From positions 97,930-161,929 of the forward strand of contig NZ_PYMB01000009.1 in the NCBI RefSeq assembly GCF_003026455.1: DNA of 64,000 nt. The letters run 5' to 3'. Source of the stretch: Photobacterium rosenbergii (lineage in GTDB: Bacteria; Pseudomonadota; Gammaproteobacteria; Enterobacterales; Vibrionaceae). Position numbers and translations under genes: made by a program. Of the stretch, positions 50,911 to 61,212 are shown piece after piece. Each line of letters begins with the position of its first letter. Position 1 is the stretch's first letter. Under the pieces are notes generated by a model. The model saw nothing but the letters and a program-made list of their open reading frames with translations. It had not been told where the DNA came from and did no database searches.

Positions 50911-51876
50911 CTAATTGCTAGACAGCAGCCTTGAGGGCGCTGTGCGGGGCCAGTAATAACCGAGGTAGTTCCAGCCGACCCAGAGGACTAGACCGGTGGC
51001 GACAATCATTTCGAAAATCCCCAGACGTTCTAGCCATGACCAATGGGGATAGTAGATAGCAAACCAATCGGTCAGGCGCTCAAGGGCAACGGCGCTAATC
51101 ACCGACGGGAAGGTGACTGCCGCCAATGATGGTTGGAAGCGTTGCTTGAGCAAATAGAAATAGCAGAGATAGACCAAAATGGTCATGGTGATCCCCACAC
51201 CAGCCAAAGCGCCGGTCAATACCGGGTCCGGCTCGCTAACATTGAGCAGGTAGGCAGTCAGCGATAGGTTCACAGGCGCAGCCATAATTGCCAGTGTCGG
51301 CCTTGCTGGCCTAGGGAGGCGCCCGGCAAAGCACAAACGGTAAAGTACAACCGGCAACATCAGGAAGTAAATCGCGATGCAGGCATCTGTCATAGCTAAA
51401 GCGAAATCATGATGGCCGAGTTGCGGGCCAGCCAAGGTACCGCTGATTGCTCCAACTGGGTACAGGAACCAGCTAGGGTACATGTTGGTTAGGCGGAATT
51501 TTCTGATTTGGCAGAAAAAGAAGAATCCCATCATGAACATATGCAGGGCTAAGGCTGGGTACCAAAGCAAGCGGGCGACTTCGACATGGATTGATGACAG
51601 GTAATCAGATAACACCAGCATTGTCATCGACATCGGTGCCATCAGGCTGCCATAGAGTGGGTGGCGAAGATCTTGGATAAATCGTTTGGGGTTGAACAGG
51701 TATTTCAGCACTACGGGGATCAGTAATACTGCACCGATCAGCGCACCAATACCTCGGTACCAGTTGGCGTGCTCAGGGAAGTAGAGTGACCAGGCGAGGC
51801 CTGTCCCCATTGAGGCCAAAGCTAATGCAGCTTGGGCTGTAGGAATATGTATCAAAGCATTACTAAATGCTGGCAT
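50911..51876 (-). CDS. TDT/SLAC1-family anion permease
   Basis: A 321-residue protein with ten membrane helices of the tellurite-resistance/dicarboxylate transporter family: IPTAQAALALASMGTGLAW, then RHPLYGSLMAPMSMTMLVLSD and the central Phe-rich MFMMGFFFFCQIRKF. SLAC1-like members conduct anions such as malate or nitrate. No operon partners. Confidence 0.8.
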   Translation of the reverse strand: MPAFSNALIHIPTAQAALALASMGTGLAWSLYFPEHANWYRGIGALIGAVLLIPVVLKYLFNPKRFIQDLRHPLYGSLMAPMSMTMLVLSDYLSSIHVEVARLLWYPALALHMFMMGFFFFCQIRKFRLTNMYPSWFLYPVGAISGTLAGPQLGHHDFALAMTDACIAIYFLMLPVVLYRLCFAGRLPRPARPTLAIMAAPVNLSLTAYLLNVSEPDPVLTGALAGVGITMTILVYLCYFYLLKQRFQPSLAAVTFPSVISAVALERLTDWFAIYYPHWSWLERLGIFEMIVATGLVLWVGWNYLGYYWPRTAPSRLLSSN

Positions 51877-52254
51877 TGCGCTAAAAAAACCTTATTTGAG
51901 CATTAAACAGACGGGAGAACGGGCATTCTACACCAGTTTGCCAGTGAGGGAGCGTGGGATGGATCAAAACAAGGTTTGGAGTGGGTCACATTTTGGTAGA
52001 AGATTTGGTAAATCGGGTTTGCTAAAAGTGGATTTTAGTACCATATTTATGATGTGACCTGTAAATGAGCTGATTCATATTTAGCTTACGGAGGAATGAG
52101 CTGTTTTCATTCATTTGGCTCAAGGGTACAGGGAGCCGGTTGATGTGAATCAACCACACTAAGCGTCGGTATTGCTTAGTACTACAATTTGGTTAAGTGA
52201 CAAACAATGTGATAATACTTCTTCGCCAATACTATTGATGTCCGATTTAAAATT
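51877..52254. other. Intergenic region upstream of the riboswitch
   Basis: Two small perfect hairpins, GGTTGAT-GTG-ATCAACC-like at 52138-52155 and CTAAGC...GCTTAG at 52159-52179, in otherwise AT-rich DNA. No gene seen. A promoter for the riboswitch transcript is expected close to 52200-52240. Confidence 0.4.
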
Positions 52255-52365
52255 GTGACTGTATCGGGCACGGCAAACTCAACGTAATGAGTGGCGAAGC
52301 CTCAAGTTGTAATTCAATCAACGCTCTATGTGTGCTGTGTAGGTAGACTAGGGCAACAGAATAGA
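52255..52365 (+). ncRNA. Probable c-di-GMP-I (GEMM) riboswitch
   Basis: The block CGGCAAACTC...GAGTGGCGAAGCCTC followed by GTAGGTAGACTAGGGCAAC repeats the conserved parts of GEMM-I aptamers (GGCAAAC, the GCGAAGCC-type tetraloop segment, GGTAG..GGG). The deviations from the Vc2 sequence suggest a subtype. A terminator stem follows directly and the next gene is a chemoreceptor, as in many Vibrionaceae. Confidence 0.65.
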
Positions 52366-52375
52366 GATAAACCTA

Positions 52376-52404
52376 AGCCGCACTGCAATGGTGCGGCTTT
52401 TCTT
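52376..52404 (+). terminator. Expression-platform terminator of the riboswitch
   Basis: AGCCGCAC-TGCAATG-GTGCGGCT followed by TTTCTTTT, 10 nt after the aptamer. It would be controlled by the aptamer, deciding read-through to the chemoreceptor. Confidence 0.8.
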
Positions 52405-52697
52405 TTGTCTGAAAAAATAGTGTCATTTTCTTGAAAATACTAACCTACTGTTTTTAAACGGCTGTTTAATGTTATCCACAAAAACAGTGGGTAACTTTAT
52501 GGTAAATGTCAGATGTAATTGATTGTTTTGTCAACAAATGGTGCTAAGACGAACAAAAATAGGGATTAATGTAATCATTCACTACTTTTTTGCTTGGGTT
52601 CAATAATTATTCAATTGGTGATGGGGCTACCGGATATCACGACCTTTTTTTGCTATCGTAAATTTGTAAAAGGAATTTACATAACAAGAGGTTAACC

Positions 52698-54707
52698 ATG
52701 ATCATCCCGCTCAAGCACTTGACCATACGCCAAACCTTACTCGTCACTTTCATTATCCCCACATTACTGCTTTTATCTGTTATCGGGTGGCAAGCCCACC
52801 AGTTGATAGAAAAGCGTGAACAAGCCGATATTGCCCAAGAAACCGTAGCACTCTTTCACCTTTACGATGAAGTTGCCCACCAGTTTGCTGTCGAGAGGGG
52901 GCTTACCGCAGGTGTGATTGGTGCCAAGGGGCAAGGTCCTCAGGTGCAGGCATTAAGAAACCAAAGACTATTAGCTGACAATGCCTATCAGTCATTGTTG
53001 TCGTTTGCCCCTCAATTCTTAGATGCACAGGCAATAAGGCCATTATTTGAAGCGGTTCGCTCGGAATTGGATAAGCGGCAGGGGATACGCCAGCAAGTCG
53101 ACAGTTTGCAGTTGGTGGATTCGCCCTTTGCCTATTATTCCAATGTAAACCGCCTAGCGTTGGATAACCTTGCGATTTTATTGGCGCAAATTAGCAACGC
53201 TGATCTCAAGCAAGAGCTGCAAGGTTTATTACAGTTATTGATTATTAAGGAGCAGGCCGGGATGGCTCGCGGGGCGCTCAACGGGGTTTTCGCCAGTGGA
53301 CAGTCAGGTCTCGACCGTTATGCGCAAATTCAGGAGTATATCAATGACGAAGCGTATGCGGTTCGGCAGGCTAAACTGCTACTGAGTGGCCAGAGGTTGC
53401 TGCAGTTCGAGGCGATTGTACGTTCACCGAATTGGCAACAAGTGATGGGTATCCAGCAGCAATTTCTTGGTCAGAAAGCCACGCTTTCAGCCGTAGAAGG
53501 GCCGAGTGCACCGAGTTGGTTTGGGTTGGCAACAGAGAGGATAGGGGCGGTAAAAGGCCTGAGGGATCAGATGGCTACAGAGTTGGCAGCAAGGGCGCAG
53601 GCAGAAAAGCAACTTGTGACTAATCAGCTGTGGTTCTTTGCTGCGATCTTAACTCTTGTCATTTTGCCATTAATTCTGTTCACCGTGTTTTCTCTCAAGC
53701 GCTTGACCCAGCGAGTCACGGAATTTTCAGATAAATTATCCACCATGGCGGCAAAAAAGGATCTGACTATTCGTCTTGCTGACGAACGTGAAGATGAAAT
53801 CGGGGAAATCGGTAAGAAACTCGACAGGTTATCAGACAGTGTCAGCGACACGCTCAGCAAAGCGCATTCTGTCGCGAGCCAGACCCAACATGAGATGGCG
53901 GAGATGGTGAAACTGATCGCTTTGGCCAGAGATGATAGCCAGCAGACCCATACCCGATGTGACAGCATCGCGACAGCCATGACAGAAATGGCTCAAACCA
54001 GTGAGCAGGTGGCGGGGATCACCAACGAGGCCCAGCGAAGTACTGAGCTTGCCCGGGAAAGCGCCGAATCTAGCCATGCTCAAAGTGAGCAGTCACAGCA
54101 AACCACTTCTCGGTTGCTGGAAAGTGTGAATGAAACTTACCAATGTATTGAAACGCTTGAGCAGCAGATGGAAGGGGTGACCGATATCCTGGATACCATT
54201 AACGCAATATCAGAGCAGACAAATTTGCTAGCGCTTAACGCAGCGATTGAAGCGGCCAGGGCGGGCGAACAAGGGCGGGGTTTTGCTGTTGTTGCCGATG
54301 AAGTGAGAACACTGGCCCAGCGCAGTAAGAAATCGACGGAAGATATTCGCCAGTTGCTCGGCGGCATTACCCAGAATGCCAAGGCGTCATATATCAATAT
54401 GCAGCAAAGCCGGGAAGCCACGGTTGAAACCCAAGGTGTGGTGTCTGAAGCCAGAGCCTTGGTTGAAGGATTAATTGTGAACGTTAATGAAATTGCCGAA
54501 TTCAACATCGGCATTGCCACCGCGACGAGCCAGCAATCTCAGACAGCCCATAGTGTGGATGTCGATGTTGATGGCCTTTTGGAGTTGGCGGGTAATACCA
54601 TGCAGGCGATTGCTGATATCCATGACGAAATGAACCTGATCAAACAACGAATGACGGAACTGTCATCGGAAGTCGATAAGTTCCAAATTCGGACAATAGG
54701 TCAGTAG
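52698..54707 (+). CDS. Methyl-accepting chemotaxis protein with a NIT sensor domain
   Basis: A 669-residue receptor. Membrane helices at about 14-31 and 311-331 flank a helical periplasmic NIT domain ([18 protein letters not shown]), then HAMP (332-385) and an MCP signalling domain with the hairpin tip [23 protein letters not shown] domains sense nitrate and nitrite in other proteins. A probable c-di-GMP riboswitch precedes it by about 300 bp, so swimming behaviour would be tied to c-di-GMP. Ribosome site is AAGAGG. Confidence 0.85.
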   Translation: MIIPLKHLTIRQTLLVTFIIPTLLLLSVIGWQAHQLIEKREQADIAQETVALFHLYDEVAHQFAVERGLTAGVIGAKGQGPQVQALRNQRLLADNAYQSLLSFAPQFLDAQAIRPLFEAVRSELDKRQGIRQQVDSLQLVDSPFAYYSNVNRLALDNLAILLAQISNADLKQELQGLLQLLIIKEQAGMARGALNGVFASGQSGLDRYAQIQEYINDEAYAVRQAKLLLSGQRLLQFEAIVRSPNWQQVMGIQQQFLGQKATLSAVEGPSAPSWFGLATERIGAVKGLRDQMATELAARAQAEKQLVTNQLWFFAAILTLVILPLILFTVFSLKRLTQRVTEFSDKLSTMAAKKDLTIRLADEREDEIGEIGKKLDRLSDSVSDTLSKAHSVASQTQHEMAEMVKLIALARDDSQQTHTRCDSIATAMTEMAQTSEQVAGITNEAQRSTELARESAESSHAQSEQSQQTTSRLLESVNETYQCIETLEQQMEGVTDILDTINAISEQTNLLALNAAIEAARAGEQGRGFAVVADEVRTLAQRSKKSTEDIRQLLGGITQNAKASYINMQQSREATVETQGVVSEARALVEGLIVNVNEIAEFNIGIATATSQQSQTAHSVDVDVDGLLELAGNTMQAIADIHDEMNLIKQRMTELSSEVDKFQIRTIGQ

Positions 54708-54766
54708 GTGCTCACTTTGCTATGATTTATTGTAATCGCTAATGCCTAAGGTATAAAAGGGGCTTT

Positions 54767-55135
54767 TTAGCTCCTGTTTATTGTCGGTAGTGTGCCATTC
54801 CAGAAAGATTCAACGATCCCGTTGCACTTAGCATCATGGAGGCTGTTGTTGGCAATATGGAGCTTATCGGCGTATTGCCGCCCTTCCACCCTCGCTTCTA
54901 CCCATGCGATATGGTGGTCGGTGTTGTCAGCCTTGAGGGTACTTTGGATCAGGTAATCGCTGACACGTTGGATGGTCATGTCCGGCAATGTCTCGAAGAA
55001 TTGGCAGGAGTCCAAGACACCATGGAGTTGCCCGGCAGAAGTGACAGTGGCCAAAGGGTTTGCAGAGGCGGTTGTGGCTGTTGTAGTACCCAGTAGCAGG
55101 GCGAAGATGACACTTGGTAGTCTTGGGGTAATCAT
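54767..55135 (-). CDS. Small exported protein of unknown function
   Basis: About 122 residues with a signal peptide (ITPRLPSVIFALLLGTTTATTASA). Two mature cysteines (DSCQFF, DAKCNG) may form a disulfide. It resembles Rap1a/Tai-type immunity proteins in size and layout, but there is no effector nearby. The ATG at 55135 is preferred over an upstream TTG. Confidence 0.6.
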   Translation of the reverse strand: MITPRLPSVIFALLLGTTTATTASANPLATVTSAGQLHGVLDSCQFFETLPDMTIQRVSDYLIQSTLKADNTDHHIAWVEARVEGRQYADKLHIANNSLHDAKCNGIVESFWNGTLPTINRS

Positions 55136-55230
55136 ACATTCGTCTCGTGGCAAGAGGTTGGGAATGCAGATAATTTACCTATTTTCGACTACCAAATGTG
55201 GTTATCAGTTATGCAGGTTACTTGCGTAAA

Positions 55231-56202
55231 TTAACTCAGGCGTTTCTCCCACCATTCTTGAGCCATTGTTAGCGCTTGCTCTTGCTCGCTGCAAATACCC
55301 ATCATTTTGAGCACAATCGCCAGCGTTGAAATCACTGCACATTCGCCATAATGGTTTTCTGCTTCGCCAAGCCAGACTTTCTGCAAAAACTCGCCGCTGA
55401 TTTCACCGTGTTTACCGGAAGCGCCTTCAAGGTAAGTCGGCCACTCTTCGGTAAATAATTGCCCCTGGGAGACGCCAGATAAGCGACATGCGGTACGTGG
55501 GCTGCGCTCACTTTCGCCGCCTTCTCCCTTGAAGGCCACCATATTATTGTCACCGACTAATTGGGCGGCTTCGGCGTGCAACTGTTCATAGCCTTGATGG
55601 AAGATACCGTGGATTGAGAACGGTGCGGCGACTGGGTTAAGGGCTCTGGCAACCGTATTGAGCGGGGTCCTCAAGCCAACCAAATTACGTATTGCTAGCA
55701 AATCGATTAAAGGCTCGCAGTAGCTCGATAGCGGGATGTAGCAAATATTATCCTCGGCCAGGATACGTCTGGCTTCATCAGGGGTTGAAGCTTGCTGGAT
55801 ATTCAATGCTGGGCATGCACTTTCTACTTGGTATTTGATGGCATCGACTGCCATATGGCCACTTAGCATTACGCGAATACCGTTTTTCGCTAGCAGTTTG
55901 GCGGCTAGCAATAACCAAGGCGGCTGGCGGCGCTTACCTGCAAAGCATGGCCAATCAACATCGACATCTAATTCTTGCCATTCAGGTGAGATACGCCCGC
56001 GTAATGATTGGATATATCCCGCAGCTTCTTCGCTGGTTTCGCAACGGACGCGTTGTAACATGAGCAGTGTGGCAAGTTGCAATAACTCTGCCTTGCCGTC
56101 GAGGTACATATCCAGCGCTTCTCGCGCTTCTTCTTGGGTGAGTGGACGACGGCCCTTTTCTCCGCGGCCTACGTGTTTAATGAATTCTGAAAATGCTGTC
56201 AT
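55231..56202 (-). CDS. ybiB: YbiB/TrpD2, phosphoribosyltransferase-fold DNA-binding protein
   Basis: About 323 residues related to anthranilate phosphoribosyltransferase: AFSEFIKHVGRGEKGRRPLTQEEAREAL (helical N-domain), and the later KGEGGESERSPR. The phosphoribosyl-binding motif is altered, as in YbiB, which binds nucleic acids rather than anthranilate. The start at 56202 has GGAAGGCACC upstream. Confidence 0.8.
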   Translation of the reverse strand: MTAFSEFIKHVGRGEKGRRPLTQEEAREALDMYLDGKAELLQLATLLMLQRVRCETSEEAAGYIQSLRGRISPEWQELDVDVDWPCFAGKRRQPPWLLLAAKLLAKNGIRVMLSGHMAVDAIKYQVESACPALNIQQASTPDEARRILAEDNICYIPLSSYCEPLIDLLAIRNLVGLRTPLNTVARALNPVAAPFSIHGIFHQGYEQLHAEAAQLVGDNNMVAFKGEGGESERSPRTACRLSGVSQGQLFTEEWPTYLEGASGKHGEISGEFLQKVWLGEAENHYGECAVISTLAIVLKMMGICSEQEQALTMAQEWWEKRLS

Positions 56203-56403
56203 GGTGCCTTCCGTGTAAATGTACCCAAGTCTCAAGGTGACCTTAGGTATATTAGCACTAAGCCAATAAATTTATTCACAATAATGAAACAAGGGTGAGT
56301 TCGGCGTTGGGTCTGGTAATTTCTACACTTTTGTCATCGCTTGCCTACACTTATTTCTGGAAACTTAGTTATAACGCAATCAATAGGGATAACCGGAGCG
56401 GGT

Positions 56404-57162
56404 ATGAAAATACTGTTTACGCCAGGTAGATTGACGCTAGGTGCACTGCTAACGCTGATGTCTTGGGGAGCTAATGCGGCTGAAGGGAGAGCAATTGAGT
56501 ACAAGGTGAATGATGAAGCTTATGAGGGCTATTATATTTCGCCATCAGAAGATGCGCCGTTAGTATTGCTGATCCATGACTGGGATGGGCTCACAGACTA
56601 TGAAGTTAAACGGGCTGAAATGCTTGCTGAGCAGGGGTATGCTGTATTTGCTGCCGATCTGTTTGGTGCCGGCGTCAGGCCAACCGAGGTAAAAGACAAA
56701 CGTCAGCACACCGGTGAGTTATACAAAGACCGGCAGAAAATGCGTGATTTGATGAACGGTGCGCTACAGATGGCAGACTCTCTTGGTGCCAATACCGATA
56801 AAGCCGTGGCGATGGGGTATTGCTTCGGTGGTGCTGCGGTGCTGGAACTCGCACGCTCTGGCTCAGAGATGAAAGGCTTTGCCACTTTCCATGGTGGTTT
56901 GAAAACCCCAGACGGGCAGGACTATTCAAAGGCGAAAGGGAATATATTGGTCCTTCATGGCGCGGCGGATACGGCGATCCCTATGGCAGATTTTGCCGTG
57001 TTATCTGGTGAGCTAGAAAAAGCCGGTGTCAGCAATGAAATGATTGTCTACAGTGGTGCGCCGCATGCGTTCACTGTCTATGGCTCAGATAATTACCGCC
57101 AAGATGCAGATTATAAATCCTGGCAGCGCTTTTTGACTTATCTTGATGATGTAGAGTGGTAA
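56404..57162 (+). CDS. Exported dienelactone hydrolase-family protein
   Basis: About 252 residues with a signal peptide (LLTLMSWGANA-AEG). The alpha/beta hydrolase core has nucleophile Cys in MGYCFGGAAVL, Asp in HGAADTAIP and His in GAPHAFTV, the Cys-Asp-His triad of dienelactone hydrolases. Substrate unknown; it is not linked to the aromatic pathway here. Ribosome site is GGAGCGGG. Confidence 0.85.
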   Translation: MKILFTPGRLTLGALLTLMSWGANAAEGRAIEYKVNDEAYEGYYISPSEDAPLVLLIHDWDGLTDYEVKRAEMLAEQGYAVFAADLFGAGVRPTEVKDKRQHTGELYKDRQKMRDLMNGALQMADSLGANTDKAVAMGYCFGGAAVLELARSGSEMKGFATFHGGLKTPDGQDYSKAKGNILVLHGAADTAIPMADFAVLSGELEKAGVSNEMIVYSGAPHAFTVYGSDNYRQDADYKSWQRFLTYLDDVEW

Positions 57163-57237
57163 GTCAGCACTTTTTTACAGCAACAAGCTCGCAAAGTAAA
57201 AGTCACTTAGATGTGAAATAGCATTGATATTTTGAAA

Positions 57238-57264
57238 GCCAGCAGTATGCCTGCTGGCTTTTTA
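57238..57264 (+). terminator. Terminator after the dienelactone hydrolase gene
   Basis: GCCAGCAG-TATGC-CTGCTGGC followed by TTTTT. Confidence 0.85.
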
Positions 57265-57335
57265 TTAGCTGAACCTTTGTAATGAGCCACAGTCAAAATA
57301 CTCATTGCTGTACAAAAAAGATAAGGATGATGAAA

Positions 57336-57650
57336 ATGCTTTATGTCACGACTCCGGAAGTTTATGGCCGCGAAATCAAGGAAGTGCTCGGTACGGTGAC
57401 GGGTAATGTAGTGCAGTCCAAGCACGTTGGCCGCGATATTATGGCGGGTTTCAAAACCATCTTCGGCGGTGAAATCCGTGGTTATACCGAAATGCTGACC
57501 GAAGCCCGTCAGGAAGCAACCCAGCGGGCAATTGCCGAAGCAGAAGCCTTGGGGGCTGATGCCATTGTGAATGTGCGTTTTACCACCAGTGCCATCATGC
57601 AGGGCGCATCTGAAATCTTGGTTTACGGCACGGCGGTGAAGCTGAGGTAA
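57336..57650 (+). CDS. ybjQ: YbjQ/UPF0145 family protein
   Basis: About 104 residues, a putative heavy-metal-binding domain: LYVTTPEVYGREIKEVLGTVTGN and GADAIVNVRFTTSAIMQGASEILVYGTAVKLR. YbjQ forms pentamers; role unknown. I choose ATG at 57336 because AAGG lies eight bases before it. Confidence 0.8.
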   Translation: MLYVTTPEVYGREIKEVLGTVTGNVVQSKHVGRDIMAGFKTIFGGEIRGYTEMLTEARQEATQRAIAEAEALGADAIVNVRFTTSAIMQGASEILVYGTAVKLR

Positions 57651-57758
57651 ACCTCACTATCCAGTTCCGAAAATGGCTAGTATTGTCCTTGTTGCGGGGT
57701 AGACTAAAAGAACAACCAGTCACCCTGACAACATTTTTCAGCCCAAGGACACGCTACC

Positions 57759-59171
57759 ATGATGACCCCCGCCCAATGCCAGCAAGCCCGTTTGGCTAGG
57801 GACAGACGCTACGACGGACTGTTCTTCACCGCGGTGAAAACCACAGGCATTTACTGTCGCTCGATCTGCCCAGCTACTCCTCCGCTGGAAAAGAATGTTG
57901 AGTATTTCCCGTCTGCGGTTGCTGCTGCACAGGCAGGCTATCGCCCTTGCTTGCGTTGCCGGCCAGACAGCGCGCCGGGCTCACCTGCCTGGCAGGGCAA
58001 GAGCACGACCTTTGTTCGGGCACAACGGTTGATAGACGAGGGAGCCTTGATAGAGGGTGATCTGGTGCAATTGGCAGAAAGGTTGGGTGTGACAGACCGT
58101 TACCTGAGGCAGCTATTCAACGAAGAAATGGGGTTATCCCCCAAGGCTTACAGCCTATACCAGCAATGCCTGTTGGCTAAAAAGCTGTTGCACGAGAGCC
58201 AACTGCCTATTACCGATATCGCGCTGGCGAGCGGGTTTAACAGTATCCGCAGGTTTAATGACTGCTTCCAGAAACACTTCTCGCTCACGCCATCCCAAGT
58301 GCGTAAGCAGCTTAATGAAGCCCGGGTAAGTGAAAGCGCGGAGAGCCACATGCAAACGGTAACAGTGACCTTATCCTACCGTCCGCCTTATGACTGGCAC
58401 TCAGTGCAGGATTTCTTTGCTTCCCGACTGATAGAAGGGTTGGAGTGGCTGGACGAAAATAGCTATGGCCGCACATTCGGCAAAGAATATGGTCAGGGTT
58501 GGTTTACTGCCGTTCACGAGGCAGATAAAGCGCGCTTTAGCGTTGAGCTCACCCTTACTGATCTCCAATGCTTACCCCGTGCCATCGCCAATATCCGTCG
58601 CTGTTTGGATTTGGATGCCGATTCTGGCGTGATAGACAGTGCAATAGAACAGGCGATGGGACAGCCTTTGATTCAAACGGGCTTGCGTTTGCCGGGCACT
58701 TGGAGCCCTTTCGAGGCCGGTATCAGGGCCATACTGGGCCAGCAGGTATCGGTAAAAGCGGCGCGGAGCTTGGTTGAAAAACTGATTTTAATGAATCCAG
58801 ATAACCACAGCGGGCGGTTGTTTTTCCCTGAGCCTGACGCACTTTGCGGATATGACCTCAATCAGTTGGGGATGCCCGAGCGCCGCCGAGAGACATTGCG
58901 GGTCTTCGCCCGGTATGTGGCTGAGCATGGGATTGAAGATCCAAACGATTTATTGGCTTTGCCGGGCATTGGCCCATGGACAGTGGATTACCTTAAAATG
59001 CGCGGCTTGAGTGATCCCAATATCTTTCTGGTCGGTGATCTAGGGGTAAAAAAAGCGCTGCAGAAAAGAGAACAACAACGCCTCGAGAACCCTGAGACAC
59101 CGCCATGCCAACCTGAACTGGCCGCGCCTTGGCAGAGTTATTTGACCTTATATTTATGGAAAACACTATGA
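57759..59171 (+). CDS. Ada N-terminal/AraC HTH fused to AlkA glycosylase
   Basis: A 470-residue fusion: Ada-type zinc domain with four cysteines (C33, C37, C64, C67), the AraC HTH (LAERLGVTDRYLRQLFNEEMG), AlkA N-domain and an HhH-GPD module (LLALPGIGPWTVDYLKM) with catalytic Asp near 427 (GDLGVKKA). It probably senses methylphosphotriesters through C33, activates transcription and removes 3-methyladenine. The methyltransferase part of Ada is not here; ogt follows, overlapping by ATGA. Confidence 0.9.
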   Translation: MMTPAQCQQARLARDRRYDGLFFTAVKTTGIYCRSICPATPPLEKNVEYFPSAVAAAQAGYRPCLRCRPDSAPGSPAWQGKSTTFVRAQRLIDEGALIEGDLVQLAERLGVTDRYLRQLFNEEMGLSPKAYSLYQQCLLAKKLLHESQLPITDIALASGFNSIRRFNDCFQKHFSLTPSQVRKQLNEARVSESAESHMQTVTVTLSYRPPYDWHSVQDFFASRLIEGLEWLDENSYGRTFGKEYGQGWFTAVHEADKARFSVELTLTDLQCLPRAIANIRRCLDLDADSGVIDSAIEQAMGQPLIQTGLRLPGTWSPFEAGIRAILGQQVSVKAARSLVEKLILMNPDNHSGRLFFPEPDALCGYDLNQLGMPERRRETLRVFARYVAEHGIEDPNDLLALPGIGPWTVDYLKMRGLSDPNIFLVGDLGVKKALQKREQQRLENPETPPCQPELAAPWQSYLTLYLWKTL

Positions 59172-59629
59172 GCAACCAACTGATCAACACCCCCATTGGC
59201 TGGCTGAATGTACTGGCAAGTGACAATGCGATTACTGCTATCGAGTTTGCTGCCGATCCGAAGACTCAACAACAGCCTTCAGCAACAACCGAGCTGTGCT
59301 GCCAGCAATTGAACGAGTACTTCAACGGGCAGCGGGAGCAGTTTGATATTGCACTGGACATGGCGGGGACGACATTCCAAAAAACGGTATGGCAGGCGCT
59401 GAACGGTATCGAGTATGGCGAAACCTGTTCATACGGAGATATTGCCAATCATATTGGTAACCCTAAGGCTGTTCGGGCGGTAGGGGCAGCAAACGGCAAA
59501 AACCCAGTCCCGATTATTGTTCCCTGCCATCGGGTGATCGGCAGTTCCGGCAAGTTGACAGGCTACGCCGGAGGATTGGATATCAAGGTGTGGCTGCTAG
59601 AGCATGAAAAGCAGCACTTTGCCAAATAG
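59168..59629 (+). CDS. ogt: Methylated-DNA-cysteine methyltransferase (Ogt)
   Basis: A 153-residue O6-alkylguanine transferase with active-site PCHRVIG, and helix-turn-helix SYGDIANHIGNPKAVRAVG. The start overlaps the stop of the previous gene by ATGA, so the two repair enzymes are translationally coupled. It supplies the activity missing from the Ada-like partner. Confidence 0.92.
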   Translation: MSNQLINTPIGWLNVLASDNAITAIEFAADPKTQQQPSATTELCCQQLNEYFNGQREQFDIALDMAGTTFQKTVWQALNGIEYGETCSYGDIANHIGNPKAVRAVGAANGKNPVPIIVPCHRVIGSSGKLTGYAGGLDIKVWLLEHEKQHFAK

Positions 59630-59756
59630 TGGGGTTGATTCACTACTCAGGTGAACCGCTGATTTATTGATTTCCGTTCTGTTGCCGCTAGCGAAAATTC
59701 GATAGGGTGGCTTCAGTATTCGATTTCAGTTTTTGGTTTCAGCTTTGGAGTAAACA

Positions 59757-60956
59757 ATGATTATTGAGCCAGTGATCAAAGGTGTCGTGGCCCGTTCGGC
59801 CCATCCTTACGGTTGCCAGCAGGCGGTGCGCAAGCAAATTGACTATGTAAAGCAAGCTAGTCCTATTGTTGGAGGGGCCAAGCGAGTGTTAGTGCTTGGC
59901 GCGTCATCCGGCTTTGGTTTGGCATCGCGCATTGCTCACACTTTTGGTGGTGCACAAGCTGATACTATCGGCGTGTCTTTTGAGCGGGGCCCGAGCGAGA
60001 AAGGTGTTGGCAGTGCGGGTTGGTATAACAACATTTTCTTCAAACAAGAAGCGGAGCAAGCAGGCCGTATTGCGACCAATATTGTGGGGGACGCCTTTTC
60101 ACAGCAGGTACGGCAGCAGGTGATCGAAGCGATCAAAAATGATCTCGGCGGCAAGGTTGATCTGGTGGTGTACAGCTTGGCAACCGGCGTTCGTCCTAAC
60201 CCTGAAACTGGAGAGATGTGGCGCTCGGTGAGCAAGACTACAGGTAAGCCCGTGGTTGGCCCGACTCTGAACCTAGAGACCGACAGCTTGGCAGAAATGA
60301 CCGTAGAGACGGCGACCGAGCAGGAGATTGCCGATACAGTCAAAGTGATGGGTGGTGAGGATTGGGCGAGTTGGATTGAGTGTCTCACTGAGGCCGGAGT
60401 ACTGGCGCAAGGTTGCCGCACCGTGGCCTATTCTTATATTGGCCCTGAAGTGACTTACCCTATCTACCACCATGGTACGCTCGGACGTGCCAAAGTGCAT
60501 ATGCACAATACCGCCGAGGTGCTTAATAGCCAACTCGCGGATATTGGCGGGCAGGCCCATGTTGCAGTGTGCAAAGCCCTTGTAACTAAAGCCAGTGTAT
60601 TTATCCCGGCTTTTACCCCTTATATCCTTGCGCTTTTTAAAGTAATGAAACAAAACGGCACCCACGAAGGTTGTATCGAGCAGATGCAGCGTTTGTTCAA
60701 TGCGCGCTTTTATAATGAAGGCGGGGTGGAGACGGATGAGCAGCGTTTGATCCGCATGGATGACTGGGAGCTCGCCCCTGAAGTGCAGCAGCAGGTCAGC
60801 GAAATCATGGCTGATATGAATGCAGATAACTTTACTCAGTTGGGTGACTACACCGGTTATAAGCAAGACTTTATGGAGCTAAACGGATTTGGTTTTGCAG
60901 AGGTCGACTACCAGCAAGATATTAGCCTTGAGAGCCTGCAGGCACTTCAACCTTAA
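59757..60956 (+). CDS. fabV: Trans-2-enoyl-ACP/CoA reductase FabV
   Basis: A 399-residue FabV: N-terminal KGVVARSAHPYGCQQAVRKQI, NADH motif LGASSGFGLASR and the catalytic Y-x8-K (YHHGTLGRAK). It performs the last step of fatty-acid elongation and is triclosan-resistant. FabV was first described in Vibrio cholerae, and it supports a Vibrionaceae host. Confidence 0.95.
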   Translation: MIIEPVIKGVVARSAHPYGCQQAVRKQIDYVKQASPIVGGAKRVLVLGASSGFGLASRIAHTFGGAQADTIGVSFERGPSEKGVGSAGWYNNIFFKQEAEQAGRIATNIVGDAFSQQVRQQVIEAIKNDLGGKVDLVVYSLATGVRPNPETGEMWRSVSKTTGKPVVGPTLNLETDSLAEMTVETATEQEIADTVKVMGGEDWASWIECLTEAGVLAQGCRTVAYSYIGPEVTYPIYHHGTLGRAKVHMHNTAEVLNSQLADIGGQAHVAVCKALVTKASVFIPAFTPYILALFKVMKQNGTHEGCIEQMQRLFNARFYNEGGVETDEQRLIRMDDWELAPEVQQQVSEIMADMNADNFTQLGDYTGYKQDFMELNGFGFAEVDYQQDISLESLQALQP

Positions 60957-61212
60957 TAAATTCGATAAGCAACGGTATTGATAAAATCGTCATTATATTG
61001 TCGCCTGAATATGGGTGGTGATGATGGCTATTTTTATTTTCTCATTAATGAAACACTTTCTGCTCGAAATACCTTACCTCGAGCCAGCACTTTTCAGTAT
61101 AGAGATCATAAAACCTCCACATAGTTAATTCTGTAATAGGATAAATCTGGTCTAATCAGCCAATAATCATTAGAATTAGTTCAATAAAAGAACAACAAAG
61201 AATGCAGTGATT

